Shown piece after piece: positions 57,448 to 64,000 of a DNA stretch of 64,000 nt. The stretch is taken from positions 12,090,001 to 12,154,000 of the forward strand of contig JBHGNT010000016.1 of NCBI GenBank assembly GCA_043228905.1, given 5' to 3'. Positions within the stretch are counted from its first letter, which is position 1. Every line of letters starts with the position of its first letter. The notes below the pieces were generated by a model that was not told where the DNA came from, searched no databases, and saw only the letters and a program-made list of their open reading frames with translations. Both the position numbers and the translations under genes were made by a program. The DNA comes from Azolla caroliniana. Lineage: Eukaryota; Polypodiophyta.

Positions 57448-57955
57448 TGAAAGGAAAAATCGTTGCCGGCCACAATCGGTTGTACGTGTGCGGAATAATA
57501 GTCGATCTAATGAAAATAAAAAAAACAGAATACAGAAACTGAGAATGACACAACTTTTAACGTGGAAACCCGAACTAGGAAAAACCACGTGGAGTCCACA
57601 AACTTTGAACAGAACACTATGAGAGAAAGGAATACAATCAGAGATCTCAAAGGCAATGACCTCGAGATCCTGCTTCGCCAACAGGCGGCTATGGAGCTCA
57701 CACGCTTCCACTCACACTCGTTCACTCTCACAGTTACAGAGGCAACAACCTCGTCAACAATAACTTTACAACAACACACATATCTAACATGTTTGCCCTA
57801 AGTACTTATATACATTTCGACTATTTACAAGTTTAGCCTTCCGTGTTGGCTATCTCCATGATTTTCGGATTTGGCCTCGGCCTATCGGCATCGGCCAAGT
57901 TGCTCATCAACACGGTTCTTCTCACTTCCCATCCGGAGGGACCTGTTTCCTAACA
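57448..57955 (-). repeat. T 3' LTR
   Basis: 508 nt. It has an extra ~26-nt block near 57607-57640 and about 14 nt near 57880 relative to the 5' copy. Confidence 0.9.
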
Positions 57956-57965
57956 AACTCCCCCT

Positions 57966-60900
57966 TCACTCCGGCATGGGATGTCTTACTAGTCCGATCC
58001 TCTTCCGACATGCATCCAACTTGTCGGGTATCAGTACTTTGGTCAGCATATCTGACCCGTTCTCGGCCGTGTGGATCTTCGTCAGCGCGAACTCTCGATC
58101 TTCTACTCGCTCCCGGATCCAGTGATACCTATGTTGGATGTGCTTCATCCCAGAATGGTACGCTGCGTTCTTAGCAAGGTGGATGGCACTTTGACTATTG
58201 CAATAGAGCCTGTATTCATTTTGCCGGATACCGACCTCTCTGATGAAATCCTTCATCCATAATATTTCCTTGCCGGCTTCAACAACCGCCATGTACTCCG
58301 CCTCCGTGGTTGACAACGCAACCGTCTTCTACAGCCTCGACTTCGACGAAACAACTCCCCCTGCATATGTCATTACATACTCGGATGTAGACCGGCTGGT
58401 ATCCACATCAGCCGACATATCCGAATCGGTAAAACCGTCAAGTTGAGGCTTACCAGAGCCGAATCGGAGACACATATTCGAAGTGCCCTTCAAGTACCGG
58501 AGTATCCATTTGACCGCGTTCCAGTGCTCCTTGTCGGGATTGCTCATAAACCGGTTCACCACTCCGACTGCGTATCCAATATCCGGTCGAGTACACACCA
58601 CTACGTACATTAAGCTCCCGACGGCAGAGGCATATGGAACCTTCATCATATCCACCTTCTCTGCTTTCGTCTTCGAACTTTGTTTACCGGATAATTTGCA
58701 GTTTGTCGGGTGTGTTGATCCGACCAGTTTCGCTTCTAACATGTTGAACCGTTGAAGCACCTTTGTCACGTATTTCTCTTGTGACAACCACAATTGCTTC
58801 TTTGATCGGTCCCGGATGATGTGCATTCCTAGTATCTATCTTGTCGGGCCCAAGTCTTTCATTGAGAGAGTTCGGTTGAGAGTCTTCTTCAGCATTCGTA
58901 TTTTGGCTTGGTCCCGTCCGACGATCAACATGTCATCCACGTACAGAATGAGTATCAGGAAGTCGCTTCCTTCGAACTTCTTTACAAACACGCAGTGATC
59001 GATTTGCATTTTGTGATACCCTTGGTCGGTCATCAAGGAGTCGAACTTCCGGTACCATTGTCGGGGAGCCTGCTTCAGTCCGTACAGGCTCTTCTTCAAC
59101 CAGGAAATTAGGTGCTCCTTCCCTTTCTCCATGAATCCTTCCAGTTGCTGCATGTAGATCTCCTCTTCGAGGACTCCGTGAAGGAATGCCGTCTTCACGT
59201 CCAGCTGCTCTACCTCGAGGTCCATGCTTGCTGTTATAGTGAGCACCGTCCGGATGGAAGTCATCTTTACTACTGGGGCAAATATCTTGTCGAAGTCCAC
59301 GCCCTTCTTCTGTTGGAACCCCTTCACCACGATCCTGGCTTTGTATCTCGGGGGGTTGCCGGCATCTCCCGGTTTCAACTTGTACACCCACTTGTTTCGG
59401 AGTGCCCGCTTTCCTTTCGGCAACTCCACCAATTCGTACGTATGGTTCTCATGCAAGGAATCCATCTCATCCTGCATGGCACTTAACCATTTGCGGCTAT
59501 GGGTGTCACTTTTAGCTTCCTCGAAGCTTTCTGGCTCCCCCTCATCGGTTAGCAACACGTGCTCTGGATGCGGAAATCTTCGGGGGGCCCTTCTCTCTCA
59601 GATAGGATATCTGTGTCCTTGGGCTTCGGTAACCGACACCTCCATTTGCTCTTCATCCGAATCCAATTCGGGGTCTTGTCCGGTTTTGGTTTCTCCTATT
59701 CCTTCTTCTTCGACTGGTTTTGTCTCCTCACCGTCACCGGCCGGTTCATCGAGTGCTAACCGACTTCTTGCCGGTTGGAGCTGCATTTCATCAAGTCGAA
59801 ATTTTTCCTTACCGGTCGACTCAGAGTTCATTATCTTCTTCTCCAACTCCCAGTCGGCGAGCGTCTTGTCCTCCATGAAGATAATATCTCGACTCCGGAA
59901 TACTTTCTGGTCAACCGGGTCCCACACTCAGTAGCCAAACTCATCGTCGTCGTTACCGAGGAATATGCATGGCCGGGTCTTCGGATCTAACTTTCCTCTC
60001 CGGTCCTTAGCTACATGCACGTACGCAAGACACCGGAATACCTTTAGATGCCGGTAGGACACTTCCTTACCGGTCCCGACTCTCTGCGGCGTGTCTCCGT
60101 CCAAGGGTACCGAGGGTGATCTGTTTATCACATATGTCGATGTCGACAGTGCCTCAGCCCAAAACTTCTTGGGTAGTCTTGCATGCGCTAGCATACTCCG
60201 GACCCTCTCCATTATGCTCCGGTTCATCTTCTCGGCCAGTCCGTTTAGTTCCGGCGTCTTCGGCACAGTAAATTCGAGCCGGATTCCCTTCGAGCGGCAG
60301 TACTCCTCGAACTGCCCCCGGTATTCTCCTCTGTTATCTGCTCGAACCGCCTTCAGCTTCCGGCCGGTTTCTCTTTCCACTCTCGCGTGGAGCTCTTTGA
60401 AGACGGATAACACCTGATCCTTCGTCTTCAACGGTGTGGCCCACAGCTTCCGGCTGTGGTGATCTATGAACGTCACGAAGTATTGCGCTCCGGCATGTGA
60501 CTTCGTGTCTACTTGACACACATCCGTATGCACCAACTCTAGTGGTGCATTCCTTCTCATCGGTGGCCTTGGTTGGAAGGAGGTCCGGTTCTGCTTACCG
60601 GCCAGACAATCAGTGCACTTCTCTAAGTGCACGTTCTTCACTGGAATGAGGTTGTCGTTTGCAGGCCTCTTCATCCCCTTCTCGCTCATATGACACAGCC
60701 TCTTGTGCCACAACTCACCGGCAGTGTCGGAAGCCACGTTCACTTCTTCCGGGCATAACTGGGCATTCATCAGGTACAGTGTGTTGACCTTCCGGGCCCG
60801 AGCCACAATCAGGCTCCCTTTGCTGAACTTCATGACACCGTTCCGGATGCTACCCGTGTAGCCTTCATCATCTAGCCGACCAGCTGATATCAGGTTCAGA

Positions 60901-60968
60901 CGAACCTCCGGAACGTGTCGGACATCCTTCAGCAGCAACTTGCATCCGGTTGGTGTTGACAGCCACAT
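57966..60968 (-). pseudogene. T pol (protease end, integrase, RT, RNase H)
   Basis: 60968-59928: VRHVPEVRLNLISAGRLDD, LWHKRLCHMSEKGMKR, integrase DVCQVDTKSHAGAQYFVTF, DNRGEYRGQFEEYC, ELNGLAEKMNRSI. 59927-59598: acidic linker. 59558-58836: RT with [19 protein letters not shown] and LILYVDDMLIVGRDQAK near 58935. 58826-58329 and 58316-57966: connection and RNase H (STTEAEYMAVVEAGKEILWM, ADMSADVDTSRSTSEYVMTY). Stops separate these blocks. GGAGTGAAGGGGGAGTT (polypurine tract, 57956-57972) precedes the 3' LTR. Confidence 0.9.
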
Positions 60969-60986
60969 GTCTCCTATGCCGACAAT

Positions 60987-62015
60987 TCAGCATGTACCTT
61001 CATTCCCCATCCGGACACAGCCGTGGTCACTGGCTGAGTAGGATGAGAAGCATTTCCGGTCCGGGGTAAGGTGGAACGATGCTCCGGAGTCTACCACCCA
61101 GGTCATCTCGTCGCCGGCAAGGTTTATCTCACTCTCCTCAGTGATGAGCATCAACTCTTCTTCACTTGCCGCGATTGCCGTCGTTCCCTTCCGGTCCGTC
61201 CCCTTCCGGTCTTTACCGTTCGGGTCCGGGGTCCGCTTCGAATTGGTACCGTTGGTTTCCTTGTCTTTACGGAAATGCCGACAGTTCTTTTGGAAGTGAC
61301 CTGGCTTGCCACAATAGAAGCAAGTGGGCCTCCACCTTGACTTTGACCGTGTCCCCGACTTCTCCCGGGTCTGGGGACTACGGTTTCTCTGTCTTCCGCG
61401 TTCCGATTCGGTAATGAGCGCTTTGGAGTCGGAGCTCGTATCTTTATCTTTCCGACGCACCTCCTCCTCTAGCAAGCTCAACTTTACTCTTGCTAGGGAT
61501 AACCGCTTTCCTTCCGGCCCGACGTTGCCCAAAGTGACAACCAACATCTCCCAGCTATCCGGGAGGGAACCGAGCAGGAGTAGCGCTAGTACCTCGTCGG
61601 CGAGAGGTACTTCCAATGATGTTGCCTGGTGTATCAGCCCCTGGAAGGCATTCATGTGCTCCGCCATGCTGGAGCCATCTTGGTACCGGAGTCTTACTAG
61701 CTTCCGGAATACCAAAACCTGACTAACAACATTTTTGTTTTGAAACATTATGCCGATCTTCTCCCAGAGCTCATGAGCCTTGCTCTCCTCATTGAAGTTG
61801 TTGTACAGGCTCATGTCGATGAAGCACCGTATGTATGCCGTTGTCTTCATGTGCATCACCTCCCATATCGCGGCGTCGATTTTGTCCAGTCTCTTGTCCC
61901 CGAACTGAACCGGCAGCCAGAGGTCTTTAACCACGAGCATGTCTCTCATCTTCGACTTCCACACTGAATAGTTGGAGCCGGTGAGCTTGAACATGCCGCC
62001 AAACGATTCGTCCAT
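60987..62015 (-). pseudogene. T gag and protease start
   Basis: 342-codon open frame: MDESFGGMFKLTGSNYSVWK, a UBN2-type copia gag (LVRLRYQDGSSMAEHMNAFQ, PDSWEMLVVTLGN), CCHC knuckle CFYCGKPGHFQKNC near 61310, then the protease site WVVDSGASFHLTPDR near 61095. It ends at a TGA-type stop just before the frame continuing in 59928-60968. Little damaged. TNT1-like. Confidence 0.9.
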
Positions 62016-62044
62016 TTTCTGTGTCGTTTCGCTTTGATACCACT

Positions 62045-62188
62045 TGACGGGAACTCAACGCTCCTTATGTCCAACGCTCGGCCACAACCGAGATTCTTTT
62101 CATACATAGAAAACGGGAAACAAATGCACGACACAAAGGAGAGAAAAAAAGGTAGACAGGATGTTTACGTGGAAAACCCAAACGTCTT
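62045..62188 (-). repeat. Internal LTR 3' fragment with second primer site
   Basis: Minus-strand GGGTTTTCCACGTAAACATC through GGTTGTGGCCGAGCGTT to CCCGTCA matches the last part of solo LTR S, not the outer T LTRs. It is followed by AGTGGTATCAAAGC (62031-62044), a variant initiator-Met primer site, and then the gag ATG at 62015. Confidence 0.8.
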
Positions 62189-62386
62189 GGGTAATTTTGC
62201 ATGCGCCAGCATACTTCGGACCCTCTCCATTATGGTTTGGTTCATCCTCTCGGCCAGCTCGTTTAGTTCCGGCGTCTTCGGCACGGTAAATTTGAGCCGG
62301 ATTCCCTTCGAGTGACAGTACTCCTCGAACTGCCCCCGGTACTTTCCTCCGTTATTTGCTTGAACCGCCTTCAGCTTCCGGCCGGT

Positions 62387-63255
62387 TTATCTTTCCACTC
62401 TCGCGTGGAGCTCTTTGAAGATGGATAGCACCTGATCCTTTGTCTTCAACGGTGTGGCCCACAGCTTCCGGCTGTGGTCATCTATGAACGTCACGAAGTA
62501 CTGCGATCCGGCATGTGACTTCATGTCCACTTGACACACATCAGTATGCACCAACTCCAGTGGTGCATTACGTCTCATCGGTGGCCTCGATCGGAAGGAA
62601 GTTCGGTTTTGTTTACCGGCCAGACAATCAGTGCACTTCTCCAAGTGCACGTTCTTCATTGGAATGAGGTTGTCGTCTGCAAGCCTCTTCATCCCCTTCT
62701 CGCTCATGTGACACAGCCTCTTGTGCCACAGCTCACCGGCAATGTCGGATGCCACGTTCACTTCCTCTAGACATAACCGGGCATTCATCAGGTACAAAGT
62801 GTTGACTTTCCGGGCCCGAGCCACAATCAGACTCCCTTTGCTGAACTTCATAACACCGTTCCGGATGCTACCCGCGTAGCCTTCATCATCTAGCCGACCG
62901 GCTGATATTAGGTTCAATCGAACCTCCGGAACATGTCGAACATCCTTCAACAACATCTTGCATCCGGTTGATGTCGTCAACCACACATCTCCTATGCCGA
63001 CAATTCGGCATGTACCTTCATTCCCCATCCGAACACGGCCGTGGTCACCGACACACTGTCGGATAGTGGCCACGACTTTCCTATTCAGAAGCTTCCAATC
63101 CGACTCCAATACCCCCTTTGGTATTTCTGTTTTGTCGATTGGGTCGTACAAGTCTTTTACAATGAGAAGGTCTTCCATCTTAATCTTCTAGTCTGCATAG
63201 TTTTGTGAATTTAGAACCATCATACCTGGGAAGCCGCTCCTGCCTCCTTCCATTT
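62387..63255 (-). pseudogene. T inner partial unit: gag start fused to pre-integrase/integrase
   Basis: Begins as a gag from ATG about 63254, with a TAG at about 63190 where a Trp codon would be expected before KIKM, then MEDLLIVKDLYDPIDK. At RQCVGDHGRVRMGNEGTC it jumps from gag into the protease/pre-integrase boundary, by deletion or template switch. It continues LWHKRLCHMSEKGMKR, FIDDHSRKLWATPLK and so on, nearly matching the downstream complete copy at 60400-61000. It ends in integrase near 62190. Confidence 0.85.
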
Positions 63256-63282
63256 TCTGTGTTGCTCGCTCTGATACCTGTT

Positions 63283-63750
63283 TGAAAGGAAAAATCGTTG
63301 CCGGCCACAACCGGTTGTATGTGTGTGGAATAATAGTCGATCTAATGAAAAGAAAAAAAACAGAATACAGAAACTGAGAATGACACAGATTTTAACGTGG
63401 AAACCCGAACTGGGAAAAACCACGTGGAGTCCACAAATCCGTACAATCAGAGATCTCAAAGGCAATGACCTCGAGATCCTGCTTCGCCAATAGGCGGCTA
63501 TGGAGCTCACACGCTTCCACTCACACTTGTTCACTCTCACAGTTACGGATGCAACAACCTCGTCAACAGTAACTTTACAACAACGCACATATCTAACATG
63601 ATTGCCCTAAGTACTTATATACCTTTCGACTATTTACAAGTTTAGCCTTCCGTGTTGGCTATCTCCACGATTTCCGGATTTGGCCTCGGCCGAGTTGCTC
63701 ATCAACATGGTTCTTCTCACTTCCCATCCGGAGGGACCTGTTTCCTAACA
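63283..63750 (-). repeat. T 5' LTR
   Basis: Minus-strand TGTTAGGAAACAGGTCC to CCTTTCA. It is followed after a few bases by GGTATCAGAGC (63270-63280), the initiator-tRNA-Met site. Confidence 0.9.
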
Positions 63751-64000
63751 GTGCCAGCAGTCCGTTGCGGCCTTCCCTTGCGGGGTCCCAGCGCCGCTAT
63801 GACTCCCCTTGGTTGTGGAGTGTTCGGAACTGCTCCAACATTTTGATTATGTTGCCTGTTCTACTCTTGTCGGCTGCCTCCATTGCACGCCAACCTGCCT
63901 CGGTTGCCACAACTATAGGGTCTCTCTTCCTCGGTGTACAACATCTTCTTGTTAGTGTGCGTACTAATCGACGCACCCGCGTGGTTTTCCTCTACGAGCA
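63751..64000 (-). pseudogene. M3 gag (C-terminal part), continues beyond window
   Basis: Starts at the second copy of T's target duplication and resumes the M3 knuckle codons. It aligns with M2 41221-41470 on the same strand (shared blocks include CCGCCTCCATTGC-like sequence and GGTTTTCCTCTA near 63983). It carries several frame breaks. Confidence 0.8.

Larger units (their letters stand above)
57448..63750 (-). mobile_element. Mosaic TNT1-like copia element T nested in M3 gag
   Basis: Outer LTRs 63283-63750 (5') and 57448-57955 (3'), with near-perfect target duplication GTACC (57443-57447) and GTGCC (63751-63755). It splits the M3 CCHC-knuckle codons. Order on the minus strand: LTR, primer site, truncated gag, pre-integrase/integrase part, a 3' fragment of a second LTR, a second primer site, full gag, protease, integrase, RT, RNase H, polypurine tract, LTR. 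It is therefore a composite of two related elements. The outer LTRs differ by about 18 substitutions plus two indels (around 4%). Confidence 0.9.
52413..64000 (-). mobile_element. Copia element M3 (3' part; runs off the window)
   Basis: Same family as P1/M1/M2. 3' LTR at 52413-52811, internal region leftward-reading from beyond 64000, interrupted by solo LTR S (53296-53915) and mosaic element T (57448-63750). The gag N-terminus, primer site and 5' LTR lie to the right of the window, so its LTR divergence cannot be measured. Confidence 0.9.

Overview
This window is nuclear DNA of a land plant: two genes with many GT-AG introns, embedded in and followed by nested LTR retrotransposons primed by initiator tRNA-Met. 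From memory only, the copia lineages resemble those common in ferns and other seed-free plants; treat that as a weak guess.

Layout. 1-3841: junk of three retroelements (5' end of a minus-strand Ty3/gypsy, 3' end of a plus-strand copia, and a decayed minus-strand copia). 3842-5195: a cluster of tRNA-Val-derived SINE-like repeats. 5785-7330: a minus-strand LINE relic. 8733-19907 (minus): a complete 12-exon gene for translesion DNA polymerase eta (757 codons, all splice phases consistent). 22833-30479 (minus): a complete 10-exon gene for the bifunctional shikimate-pathway enzyme 3-dehydroquinate dehydratase/shikimate dehydrogenase (515 codons). Their introns hold further gypsy, LINE and copia relics and a 467-bp tandem duplication.

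32355-64000 is a retrotransposon nest. An old minus-strand copia relic (O) was hit by plus-strand copia P1 (32827-51616, target duplication AAACC). P1 was hit by minus-strand copia M2 of the same family (36593-42553, ATCCG) and, in its 3' LTR, by the Ty3/gypsy element G (44183-51297, GCGT). To the right, minus-strand copia M3 (52413 to beyond the window) was hit by solo LTR S (53296-53915) and by mosaic copia T (57448-63750). Hand-counted LTR divergence (P1 about 3%, M2 about 2%, G about 1%) agrees with the nesting order.

The most notable things are properties of the P1/M1/M2/M3 copia family. Every LTR carries an array of four inverted repeats around the TATA box, with compensating arm changes between copies. 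The gag-pol frame runs past RNase H for about 175-235 further codons of charged, Arg-rich sequence, and this extension lies between two identical 12-nt polypurine tracts. Elements are broken almost entirely by nonsense codons rather than frameshifts, as expected of methylation-driven C-to-T decay. I see no CRISPR, operon or bacterial features.
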